Assembly: GCA_050084985.1 (NCBI GenBank) | Contig: JBITNC010000001.1 | Span: 130,510,001 to 130,574,000 of the forward strand | Length of the DNA stretch: 64,000 nucleotides | Source of the DNA: Nageia nagi | Taxonomy: Eukaryota; Pinophyta | Direction of reading: 5' to 3' | Part shown: positions 39,814 through 50,784 of the stretch, in pieces | How the letters are laid out: the number at the start of each line of letters is the position of its first letter | Numbering within the stretch: the stretch's first letter is position 1 | Made by a program: the position numbers and the translations under genes | Notes under the pieces: model-generated | Told to the model about the DNA's origin: nothing | Databases searched by the model: none | The model's input: the letters and a program-made list of their open reading frames with translations, nothing else

Positions 39814-40617
39814 TATTCTATGATGAGGAAATCAAATTAACAAAAATCATATTTCATTAGAATTGACACCTAAAATGGTTATGATGGAAGACTACTGGAT
39901 AGAAGTAGAGGTCAATAAAACATCTAAAATGCTAGTTTAATATCAAGATCTCTTTCCAAGTAATATGATAGAACTCAAAGGTATGAAAGAAGAAATAGGA
40001 ACTATGCAAATTCAATTCAAACCAAATTGTAAACCATGAAAAAAAAATCTTAATGAGTAAAACCAAATTATAAAATAAAAATAAAAGAAACCAAAGATAA
40101 AATGCTCAAAGCAAGAATTATTTGATCCATTAATAATATTGATTGGATCATACTTATGGTAATTCAACATAAAAAGATGGAAGAATTAAACATATGCGTT
40201 GACTTTTTAGAGATAAATAAAGCTTGTGAACATGACCCATTTCCTACACCATTCATTGAGTAAACCTTGGGAAATGTTTTCATATATGAAGTTTAATCTT
40301 TTAATGATGGATTTTTTGGGTACCATAGAGTTAAAATTGCCAAAGAAGATCAATTGAAAAATATATTCACAATAAAATGGGGGTGATTTATGTATAACAT
40401 TATGCCTTTCAGACTAAAGAATGCACTTGTAATATTTTATTACATTATGATTCAATCTTTTAAGGACTTCATCCTTAACTTATTGGAAGTATACCTTGAT
40501 GATTGGATGGTCTATAGAATGATGAAGGATCACATCCAAGCATTGAGGCTTTTTTTCAAAAGTTTTCAATAGCTAAAAATATTATTAAACCTAAAACAAT
40601 ATTTATTTGTTACCCCA

Positions 40618-41000
40618 TGTTAGGTCCCTATACTACTCATGTAGCCCATATATTGTTATTATGTGTCCCATAGAATCCACTATGGTTATTGTTATTCCCT
40701 TACATTATTATTATTATGTTGGCTATACATTATTATTGTTATGTTGGCTAGTGTCCTTTCATTGTAATGGCACCCCTTGGACTCCTATATATACTAAGGA
40801 TGTATTATCATTTGATGGTTGATTGTTGTGTAGTTGATGTGATGTAAAGGAGGTTTCCCCCTCGAAGTGGCTTATTATAGATTGTGATGTAAAGGAGGTT
40901 TCCCCCTCAAAGTGGCTTATTACATATTTTATCTCTTATTCAAGGCATTGAGCTCTTTCTCTCATGATTTTATGCTATTTTGGGAACTTTGTTCATAACA
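40618..41000 (+). mobile_element. Solo LTR with intact 5-bp target duplication
   Basis: A 383-bp segment begins TGTTAGG and ends CATAACA, giving perfect TGTTA/TAACA termini. It is flanked on both sides by CCCCA (40613-40617 and 41001-41005). Removing it mentally puts the two halves of the surrounding RT trace next to each other in the same coding context, which confirms an insertion. A TATA-like CCTATATATAC lies near 40781, and a 45-bp tandem repeat follows. Only one LTR remains, so recombination between LTRs probably removed the body. The strand is inferred from the TATA position. The ORF at 40607-40822 is a chance frame in it. Confidence 0.85.
40841..40925 (+). repeat. 45-bp tandem duplication inside the solo LTR
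   Basis: Two almost identical units beginning GATGTAAAGGAGGTTTCCCC and continuing CTCGAAGTGGCTTATTA (second copy CTCAAAGTGG). They lie about 60 bp downstream of the TATA-like box, where transcribed R/U5 sequence is expected. Confidence 0.85.
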
Positions 41001-42782
41001 CCCCATATGGAGTATTACTGGAATATATCATTTGTAAATGTTGTTTAATGGTTGATCCACTAAAAATTTCAGCCTTACTAAATATACCACCACCAAAAAT
41101 AATAAAATAAATCATATGATTTCTATGATCAATTAGATAATATAGAAAATTTATAAAGAACTATGCAACATTAGTCACCTCAATTGATGATTTGAACAAG
41201 AAAAATTGATCCTTGTATTGGTACGCTAAGTATTAAGAAACTTTTGAACTACTTAAACTAACACTATCAAAAGCCCCAATCCTTATTTTTCCATATTAGT
41301 CAAAATAATTCTATGTCCATGTACATGCTAGTATTCAAGTAATCAACATAGTACTAGAACAACCTTGATAAGGAAATACTGATCACTCCATTTACTTTTC
41401 CAATAAAAAGTGAAAAATATATAAAATAATTATACTATAATTGAATAAGAAACTTTGGCCATGGTGTATGCACTTCAAAAAAATTGACATTACTTTTTCA
41501 ACATAATGTTTATCTTATTTATTCATCATGAAGCCTTAAGATATATCCTAAATAAGATAGTAATATAAGGTCATATTTATTAATGGCTACTCCCATTTTA
41601 GGAATTTCAATTTAAAGTTATTGTTAAACCATGATATTTAAATATTGTTCTTGATATAATATCAAGAATTGATACTGTTGAAACTTTAAAAATATATGAT
41701 GTTATAATTGGAGCACATATCTTTCAAGTCAACATAGCATTAGATGACTTGTCATATATAATCACTTTATTAACTTCAAGATATTTCCCTTAGTAACTAT
41801 CCACCAAAGAATAAAAAATACTTTTAATTAAAGCACTACCATACACTATCATCTTTGGAAAACTATATAAATTTTTTTTGATGAAGTAATTTGATGATTA
41901 GCATTAAAACATGAAAGGGAAGATATCCTACAAAAAGCTAATGGTGGAAAATCAGGTGGTCATTTCAATCATGAACTAACTAGCAAAAAAGTACTACAAG
42001 CTAGCTTATGGTGTCCCATATTACATGAAGACATAAAGTCTTATGCCCAAATTTATCATATCTACCATTAAATCAATCAACCATCTATCAGAGATGAACT
42101 CCCACTCCTACATGCCTTATCAATGCTCCTATTAAAAAAATAAGTGATCAATTTTGGGACCTATATCACCATCCATAACAAAAATGGGTGCTTCATACAT
42201 AATTATTGGTGTAGAATGTCTTACTAGATGGGTAGGAGAAGTCATAATAATAAATTATACAACCCAAAAAATTACTAAATTCATCTATGAAAATATATTT
42301 ACATGATTCAGATGCCCAAAATAAATTTTAAGGGACCAAGATAAATATTTTTTGAACTATACAATTAAATAGCTACTCAAAACATTTATAATTCAATACT
42401 TGAACAAGTCTTAACCAAAGTAGTATCAATGGATTGGTTAAATTGGGAAAAGAAATTATTAGTTGTAATCTAGGGCTATCAAAAAATATACAAATAATAA
42501 TAAATAAAATCCTATTCGATTTACTTTATAGTTTGGAACCTACTATACCCATGGAATTCCAAGTCCCATCCTTATGAATCATAATAGAAACTCGATTAGA
42601 TGATCTAAATATCTTCAAGAATGTATACTTTCTCTCAAAAAACTTAGCAAACATCAATGAATTGCACTATATAGTTAAATTCAAGAAACAAATCAATAGA
42701 AATCATGGCATAATCACCATATTAAGAATCGATAATTCAAAGTTGGGAAAAAGTTCTTTTATATGTTAGTCACCAAGTTCTA

Positions 42783-42813
42783 TGATATTATATTATATTA
42801 TATATATATATAG
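42783..42813. repeat. AT microsatellite
   Basis: A run of TATTATATTATATTATATAT type ending in seven or more TA units just after the pol relic. Confidence 0.8.
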
Positions 42814-45237
42814 GAATAACATAATATCATGATAAATTAGATGGTATTTTACAAGTAAAAGGCATGTTTCTATTATATTATATATTCCCATTAGATATGT
42901 ACAATTATACTAAGTTAGGGAGTAATATATATTCACTATACAATTTATCTATGAAACATAAGAAATTATTATAAAACCATGCAAACATTAAATATACACT
43001 ATTAATGAAACTTTTCATATTCTACCATTAGGAAAAATCTTATAGGATCCTCCATCAGCTCCATTGCATTTCTTGATGATATGATGATTACTATGCAAGC
43101 TGTAATAGGAAGGTGGAAAATTCTAGATACAATCAAAATGTCACTCCATCTACCACTTGAATCTCTACAAATTCATGATGATATTACCTCATCTCATCCA
43201 ATAGTAATGATAGTGATAATTTGAAATCCTTAACTTCTCTATCATCATCCACATGAACCAATGAAGATTCCACCCCTATAACTACAACATGCATAATTAA
43301 TAAAATTAGAACAAAGAAAATCAACACCAAATTGGCTATTTATAATCATAAATCATGCTAAGCACATTAAATTCATAAAAATACCTATAAATATGAGAAA
43401 TTCCTTAGATATCCACATCATCATCCTACATGAATCACATAAATAAAGGCATGATATGATAAGCACTCAGCCTAAGATCATATAGATTAATGATAAGAGA
43501 AATAAGAATGGGATATCAAGAGACCAAATCAATTAATACACATGCATCTATATAAAAAAAGTCATCAAATATACAAATTTTAAAACCATCATAATAACCC
43601 ACCATCCAAATAAAATATGCCATCATAAATTATCAATCCCAAAAATCAATAATGTATATGATTGAGGTATTTATTACCCTATACATTTTTGAATTCAAAA
43701 AAACCATAAACCACCATACCAACCAATTTTCTTTGCATACCACTCACCTCAAAACACTATAAAATCTTGAATAATGAAAGAAAGAATACAACATTATAAA
43801 TTAGTAATACTAGTGGAGCTAAAGGTTATATAAATGAGCCACCATAATTTATAGAAGAATCGAGTTGCATAGCTACACCATCATATCACCCAAAAAGAAG
43901 TAAATACCATTGGTAAAAGCTTCATAAAGAGTCATTGGGATACCATTTTATGGAGGTTTTGGATGGAATATGAGAATTACAAATATTCATGGAATAAATT
44001 CAACTAGAAAAATTCATGAATCCAAAAGTATGAGTGAGTGAGGAACTCATCATATTTTTATAGGTGAAGAAAAAACAACTCAAGGATACAGGCCTACAAA
44101 ACTTTCTTAATATACTCAAATTCTACAACTATGAGAACATTATCAAATTTACATATAGTTTTCATCATTAAGAACAACTATGGATGGATAAGCAATATAG
44201 GATCACATAGGAGGTTGTCAAGAAAATCTTTGGTTTAAAGATAAGAGGCATACATCATGGGCATTTAATAACAAAACACAATGTCATGAAAGAAAGATAA
44301 GTTGAGTAGTTCATGGGGATAAATAAAAACACAAAATCAATGGAGATTAGCAACATCATAATCCCCTTAGTAAGAATGGAAAAATTAATCATTTCTATAA
44401 GGTTATACCATAATAATAACAAAAATTCCATCATCACATTCTAGTGCTACATGACATATAATATCATGCAGAATGGGGTTTAGTATCATCTATCAAATTT
44501 CTACATAAATCAGTTACAAAAAAATGATATTACAATAAAATTTTATACAAAACACTCAATTTTCAAATGTGGTTCATTTTTATTCCTAATGATAATGTAT
44601 TTCCTTTAGTGACTACTATTTGAGAGATCGATAGTGGATAAAAAGGGGAAAATAAAGGAATTAAAGAAGGAGAACAAGTTATTATCCAAAGAGATCTTAA
44701 CTGTTGGTTGAACTATATAGTGAAATGATACTCAATACTTAATGATGGGTAATGGACATCAAACTGATGCTCTAAGGTCATACCATAATCTCAACAAAAA
44801 TGCTCATAGATTTCAAAACTTTCAATAATGAAATATATGATGATACATATATTTTAAGAAAAGATAAAACTCACATTTTCTCGACCCCATAATTCCCTTA
44901 TTAGCTCAAATATAAATACTATTAGGAGATATTATAGTATGTTAAAAATCCCTCATAAATTATACTGAGAGTACCAACAAAAAGATCACTAAAGGTAAGT
45001 AGAACTAAAATATAACATAGAATCATCTCCATCTCAATCTGGAACATCAAGGAAAGGGAGGTGATCTCTAACTCTAGGATATTTAGAGGAAGAAACATTG
45101 CAAACCCATCAAAGAATAAAAAGGAATCCTCAACATATACTAGACACTTTTAACCTGGGGGCTATTGAGGTTAAGGAGGAACTAATATCATCACTAAGGA
45201 TACAACAACAATAAACTCCAACATTGATAGTAGGATC
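42814..45237. other. AT-rich stretch, no gene seen
   Basis: Probably 3' sequence of the plus-strand gypsy element and unclassified relics. The minus-strand ORF at 44255-44437 is Leu/Ile/Met-rich background. A purine-rich run (AAAAAGGGGAAAATAAAGGAA) lies near 44640, and GGGGGCT near 45161. Neither is next to a definable LTR. Confidence 0.35.
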
Positions 45238-45735
45238 TGTTGGAATGTATAATGCATTACTATAAAGGTTTTGTAATAATTTTCTATGTAAATTCACTAA
45301 TAATTAAGGGTATCATTTGATACCTTAAGTATTTAAGTGAATAGGATAATGTAACTTATCCTACACTCCATGTCATGAGCATGCCCCTTGGGTAAAAGGA
45401 TGTGCATGTCATGCTTTTGTATATTGGATACAAGGGTGATCCAAAGAGGGATTTTGGCCTATAAATATAAGGATCCCTCTTTGTGATTACACACCAATTA
45501 TGGAGTAAAGTTATGCTATAGGATAGTGGTTAGGAGAAAAGAATAGGAGGATTGTAAGAGTTTATATTTGTTAAGAAGAGAGATCTAGTTAGTGGATGTA
45601 CTCTTAGTTGGAGGAACCACTTACATCTTGTGTTATCTTTATGAGATTGCTTTGTGTGATAGTTAGATGTGAATTGAGAGCTTTCATATGATCTTGGTAG
45701 TTTAGGATTGTTCATGTTATAGTTCAATTCTCTCA
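45238..45735 (+). repeat. 5' LTR of the PMD-carrying element
   Basis: Starts TGTTGGAATGTAT and ends TCAATTCTCTCA, two bases before the primer-binding site. A TATA-type promoter, GCCTATAAATATAAGGATCC, lies near 45460 and would start transcription near 45490. The first ~110 bp are repeated at 51892-52001, and the last ~195 bp at 30941-31136. The minus-strand ORF at 45530-45736 is a shadow. Confidence 0.82.
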
Positions 45736-45737
45736 TT

Positions 45738-45751
45738 TGGTATCATAGCCA
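45738..45751 (+). other. Primer-binding site, initiator-Met tRNA type
   Basis: TGGTATCATAGCCA matches the plant initiator-Met tRNA 3' end complement (TGGTATCAGAGCCA) except for one base. Its place just after the LTR confirms the plus orientation of the element. Confidence 0.8.
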
Positions 45752-46290
45752 CTTGGAGGCTCCCCTTCACATCCTTAGTGTGGAAGCTCTTCTTCTACAA
45801 CTTGGTGATCTTCATACCTCATCTCTTCAATTCATTGTTGAGGTAAAACTAAGAGAAGGTATAACCTCCATATAATCTACTTTTTTTTTCTTACTTTACT
45901 AATGTCACTAACACATCTTGAATTATGTGTTAGCCTTTTTTGTTGTTTGTAAAACATGACTAAAATAGATTTCTTTTTTTGCAAAATATGGCTAAAACTA
46001 TTTTTTTACTAACCTCTAATGAGCATGTTATTATTATTATTTTTTTAAAAGGGTTAGTATATATAAATTATAATATTATTAGCCATTGATTATTAAAAAT
46101 GGTATATTTTAAAAAAAAAAATTATATGATGAAAAGGTTATTCTTTTACACAAAGTTTAATGAGAGCAATTCTTTTGCTATAAAATAGCTATTATAAACT
46201 TTGTAATTAAAATATGCTATTTGCAATACATAAAAAAAAAACTTTAAAAGCAATATTTTTCTTTACAAAGTTGATTTACTATTTTAAAAG
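45752..46290 (+). other. Leader of the PMD-carrying element
   Basis: AT-rich leader with A and T homopolymer runs (for example near 46105 and 46226). No coding sequence seen. Confidence 0.4.
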
Positions 46291-46800
46291 GGTGGTGGTG
46301 GTGGTGTTAAGAGCAGCAGTGGTGGTGTGAAGTAGCAGCTATGATGTGTAAAGTGATGTTGGTGGTGTGTGAAGTGATGGTGGCAGGCCCCCCCTCTGCT
46401 CCTCTGCGACCATGTAATTGTGATTGTCTATGACCCTTATTAGTATCCTCCTATTGGCTACCTCCTTTACCACCCACTATGGTTACCTCCTCTTTTGCTC
46501 ACTATGGTCACCTCCTTTATCACCCACCACACCACCCCTCTATATTGCTCTAAGGCCTCCCACCACATTGCCATCACGTCACTTCATGGCCTCTTACCAC
46601 ATTGCCATCATGCTACTCTTTTGCACCACTCCTCTACACTACTTCATAGCCTTCGCTACCCTCCATAGCCTCCCACCACCTACTACTCTATCCATCACTA
46701 TTGCCTCACCTATAGCCTCCTGCTCTACCAGTGTCGTCTCACCTATAGCCTCTACTCCACTTGGCCACCCTTTCCTTCACTCGATTCTTTTTTTTTTTAG
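46291..46800. repeat. GC-rich low-complexity patch
   Basis: The left part is GGT/GTG-rich (GGTGGTGGTGGTGGTG from 46291, then GGTGGTGTG units). The right part is CCA/CCT-rich, with a locally repeated CCTC.(C/T)ACCACATTGCCATCA unit near 46557 and 46590. The two halves are partly complementary. The 135-codon ORF at 46424-46831 (Ser/Thr/Pro/Leu-rich) is a product of this composition and has no recognisable domain, so I do not call it a gene. Confidence 0.6.
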
Positions 46801-47329
46801 CATAGAGGCCAAACCCTTCCCTAAGTACTAAAGACTTTAAAAAATATATATAGTTTGCTTCACCTCTTGCATAGCCTCTATGATTTTTATCTCTCCTACC
46901 TTTTTTTTTTTGCTTTAAATGTTGGTAGATGCATTTTTTTTAGGAATTTATTTTTTTGCTTTCTTGCAAGCAAGTTTTTTATCATAACTTGCCTCATGCA
47001 TGGAGTAAAATGCAAAAAGATGCATTAATTTTTTATGACAAAATTAAATGAACCTAGGAGGAGTGTGGACTTTATATGCTATATTAAATGCACCTAAATG
47101 ACTTATAAGTAATTATACTCCAACTTAGAAATCATTAAATGCATTTAGATGCCTACAAGTCACTTAAAAGTATTTTCATGATGAGTATACTTGCATTACA
47201 TTTGACTTGGTCAAACATTCATCATTACTATTAAATGCACTTATTCAAAATACTTCTAAGAATAAATTATTTAGTATGCTACCTTTAGGGATAAACTTTT
47301 AAGTAAAAAAGGGGGGAATTTGTATAAAT

Positions 47330-47700
47330 TTTCTACTTAAACTTTTATCTAGTTTGCATACTAAATTTTTCACTTTAAGTTAAAAAGATGCATGCTTATG
47401 CTTAGTACTAAATTTTTTACTTTAAGTTAAAAAATACATGCATAGTACTTAATTTTTAAGTCAATTATACATGCTTAGTACTTATTTGTTAAGTTAATAA
47501 ATGCATACTTAGTATTTAATTTTTTAAGTCAATGATGCATGCTTAATACTTATTTGTTAAAGTTAATAAATGCATGCTTAGTACTTAATTCTTTTAAGTT
47601 AATGTTGCATGCTTAGGAATTAAATTTTTAAGTTAATATTGCATGCTTAGGACTTAATTAATTAAGTTAAAAAAAGATGCATGTTGAGTATTTATCATTT
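47330..47700. repeat. Degenerate tandem array with TGCATGCTTA core
   Basis: About ten diverged units of 30-40 bp of the form AAGTTAATAAATGCATGCTT AGTACTTAATTTTT. The GCATGC and AGTACT cores are themselves palindromic. Units vary in length and A/T runs. Similar ATGCTTA segments continue to about 47770. Confidence 0.75.
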
Positions 47701-48745
47701 ATTCAAAGTTAACTTATGAAATTTTTGGAATTAATACATGCTTATGCTTAAGTATTTATCATTTATTTTGCAAAGTTAACTTGTGCAAATTATGGACCTA
47801 ATGTAAAAGATGTCCTTTAGTGGTTGGTCAACAAAACCCATTGGACACTTAGGTTTCAAATTTTTTAAATGGATGATATTTTATTTATGCTCTTTACTTC
47901 ATGTTTTGTCTTTTGCTTCATTTGCTTATGCAAATAAAGATGTAAACATTGATATGAGCAACCCCCTAAAATGAACACATTCGCACATGCATTTCACAAC
48001 ATGACTTGTTTAGGGAGCCATGAGGTGAGGATAAGTAGACTAGAGCCTTTAATTCTAATGATCCAAATGGTGAAAATTCCATACTTCTATATTGCCCCTA
48101 AGTCCTCTATTGGTCTAGATATAACTCTAATAGGTGGATAGGCATGTGTGTAGTGATACCACATGTTTGCACATCCATTCAGGGATTATCCTAATAACCT
48201 AGGAGGAAAACTTGAAACCTAATCAAGATTAATAATTTAGCCAATCCAATGAATGTCACAACCTTAAAAAATAGTAGGTACTTTTCCTTGTGAGAGTATA
48301 AAATTGATCAAAGTGAACTGGTTGAGGATTGGTAGTACTTGGGTTCCTCTTGTGTGGGCATCTAGGTGAAGGTCTAATTTTAGATAAGAAAATAAGCCTC
48401 AATAATGTCACTTTACATCTACAGTTATTGAGATGAGAAATGTATTTGGGTACATAGATTATTTGAGTTGTGAAATATTTGCACTTGTAAATCAAACCAA
48501 ACATGTCTCTAGTATTAAATGTACCATGTATTATTTATTTGGTTAAAACTTAACATTTAATATTGTTTATTAAACCACATGCTTATTATTTCACATTCTT
48601 ATGTAGCAAATAGGAGATTCCTTTTTACCCAAACACATTCTTGATGGTTCCAACTTTGGGATTTAGGAAACACATATGAAAGCTGAATTACATGCAAGAA
48701 AGCTTTGGCAAATAATGAATGAGAACCTTATAACCTCCTATATAT
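47701..48745. other. Stretch without supported genes
   Basis: The minus-strand 82-codon ORF at 48256-48504 has no motif I recognise. Nothing else stands out. Confidence 0.35.
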
Positions 48746-49332
48746 TGTTATAATTATAATATTATTTATGGAATTATGTAATTAATATGCTTAGCATATT
48801 AATAATCACCTAAATTTGGTTATTAGGTGATAATGAGGTTCATGCATAGTGGGTGGAATAGTATTCTCCACCCAACTTAAAATAATATTGTTAGGTGGAA
48901 TAGTGTCTCCATTAACAATTTAATGTAATTCTGTATTGTAACTTAGGGTTAACTAACCTATTGTGGTTAGGTTAGTTAACTACCTAAAGTTAGTTTGAAG
49001 TCCTATAAAAGGACTTCATTTTATGAAGATTTGTAAGAAGATGAAGATAGGAAGTTGTTAGTATAGATCTTAGTTAGTAAGATCTTTAAGCATGCAAGCT
49101 ATGCTTCATGCTAAGAAGAGTCATGGTTGAGATCCACATGAGTGTACATTGTTTGAGAGTATAGTGAAAAGGAGACCTAAAGTGGAGTACTCCATGTGAT
49201 GGAGGAACTACTATATATCTTGTGTTACTATGTGAGAATGCTTCTTGAGTTCTTAGTTTAGAATGATTGATTGCCATATTTGATGAAGGTCCTACAAGTG
49301 TTCTTGGGCTATGGAATCCTTCAATTCCATCA
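48746..49332 (+). repeat. Probable solo LTR related to the 45-kb LTR family
   Basis: Begins TGTTATAATTATAATATTAT, has a clear promoter CCTATAAAAGGACTTC near 48991 and ends TTCAATTCCATCA. Its right part parallels the LTR at 45238-45735: a GGAGTACTCC or GTACTC segment, TGGAGGAACTAC (or TGGAGGAACCAC), ATCTTGTGTTA and TTTAGAATGATTG (or TTTAGGATTG). No second copy, primer-binding site or perfect target duplication is visible, so boundaries are approximate. The minus-strand ORF at 49086-49277 is a shadow. Confidence 0.5.
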
Positions 49333-49333
49333 A

Positions 49334-49430
49334 TACGACTATTTTTATATTGTTAATGGCATGTTTCTATTATAAATTTGTAATAAATTTATAATAAAAA
49401 CATGCCATTAACAACATAAAAATAGTCATA
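49334..49430. repeat. Near-perfect inverted repeat (hairpin) with 46-bp arms
   Basis: Arms 49334-49379 and 49385-49430 are reverse complements with only about four mismatches, around a 5-base loop (GTAAT). The arm core is GTTAATGGCATGTTT. It could be a foldback or MITE remnant, or a small-RNA-generating hairpin. Nothing in the flanks shows a target duplication. Confidence 0.85.
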
Positions 49431-50784
49431 TTAGATTTGCAAACTTTAATGATATTCAACTGAAATTAAGTAATAACATTTTGCATCATAAAATCATGAA
49501 ATAACATTTCCATATTGCATAATATCCTTCATATAAGTAATAATGTAACTAATCTTAACCTTATATACATTCTGTCTATGTATACATTGTACTAATATGA
49601 CAATAATTATTTTGATCTATTAAAACTATGATAACATGATCAACATTAAAAATAATCCATAATTTTACTTTATTCATGCCACTAACAGCATGGAAATGAT
49701 GGAATTGTACTTCCAAAAAATGAATTCACTCAATTGGCATTGGAAAAAAATTATTTAGATATTAATCATTCCAACAACATGCATTTATGTAAAAATGAAA
49801 AAATTGCACATATAATTAATTAAATATGATTTTGATAATTTAAAATCTCCATATTTTTATCATGTAGCATCTATTTTATTCATTTAGTTTGATCTACCAA
49901 ACCCAAAATTGAAATATAACACTTGACTCATTTTTTAACTTTGCATAAAATACGATGTTAGTAGCATCCATTCAGTATTAGTAAACCTTAAAAATAGAAC
50001 ATAGTCATTTTCCTTACAAATGTATAATGTAATCTATTCATATTAAACTATTTATCATTTTGAGTCATTGTGAGTTGAATTGCTCATCAATTTTACATTT
50101 TAGATGTCATTAATGATGTGAGATTAGTGGAATTATTATTTGAAAAAGAAGCCATAGCTGACTACCATAATACCCTTCATTTTTCCTAAATGATGTAGCA
50201 TTATTTAAGAATTAATTTGAATATTTTAGAAATTACTTATTTAGCTAGGGTTTTAAGGAAAAAATCAAAATAAAAGAAATATTTCATTGAATTTTCATCA
50301 TTTGCATTTTTGTCTTCTTATTGTCATCTAAGATCTGTGAGACCGTGCCTTCCATCTTGGTGACTCCCTTTTTCCTTCTCAATGTTTGATTAGTTGATCA
50401 TGTTGCTTTTTGTTGTTTGATTTGCCCTCAATCGTTATACTTTTCTTTATCAATTGGATGACATGGCAAATCACGATTGGCATACAGTGGAGAGGCCCTT
50501 TTCAAGGCAAAGAGGACACATGGTTGAATAGCTGCATAGCCTCCCCTTCAAGCATGAGGTGAGATTTCATTTATTTTGCAAAAAATTTATAATTTTCCAC
50601 CCATTCGAAACCCTAGGTTTCCTTATTTTTCCTTTTTGGCCATTTAAATTTGTATTTTCCCCTTGGCAAAGCATTTTATGTTTGTTGCTTGGGTTTTCAC
50701 ATAAAATTTATAAATGTTTGTTGTATTGGGGGTGAATTTGTTCAATTATTAAAATGAATATTATTATTTATTTTTGCATGATTG
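49431..50784. other. Stretch preceding the PMD pseudogene
   Basis: No intact gene. From about 50280 base composition becomes less AT-rich, with C/T-rich runs (CTTCTTATTGTCATC, CCCTTTTTCCTTCTC), TCTGTGAGACCGTGCC near 50336 and CATGAGGTGAG near 50553. This may be the 5' untranslated or first-exon region of the captured PMD gene, followed by an intron-like T-rich stretch to about 50780. That reading is inference. Confidence 0.35.

Larger units (their letters stand above)
39850..42770 (+). pseudogene. Plus-strand Ty3/gypsy pol relic (RT, RNase H, integrase)
   Basis: RT: near 40160-40260 LNICVDFLEINKA and DPFPTPF; then FNDGFFGYHRVKIAKEDQ, NIMPFRLKNALVIFYYIM and the catalytic LEVYLDDWMVY near 40490. 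After the inserted solo LTR (40618-41000) it resumes with TPYGVLLEYIICK...LMVDPLKI...LNIPPPK. RNase H: FYVHVHASIQVINIVLEQP near 41310. A linker near 41510-41700 reads FIHHEALRYILNK and NIVLDIISRIDTVETL. Integrase: GGHFNHELTSKKVLQASLWC near 41950 and FRCPK.ILRDQDKYFLNYTI near 42310 (second Asp kept in RDQ). It has no second RNase H, so it is a different gypsy lineage from the elements at 26 and 52 kb. Stops and frameshifts are frequent. Confidence 0.85.

Noticed and set aside
42783-42813. TA-rich run as an origin or regulatory element
   Set aside because: A simple AT microsatellite explains it.
46424-46831. 135-codon plus-strand ORF, Pro/Ser/Thr/Leu-rich
   Set aside because: It is a consequence of CCA/CCT-rich low-complexity DNA; no domain, no gene context, and the repeat units determine its sequence.
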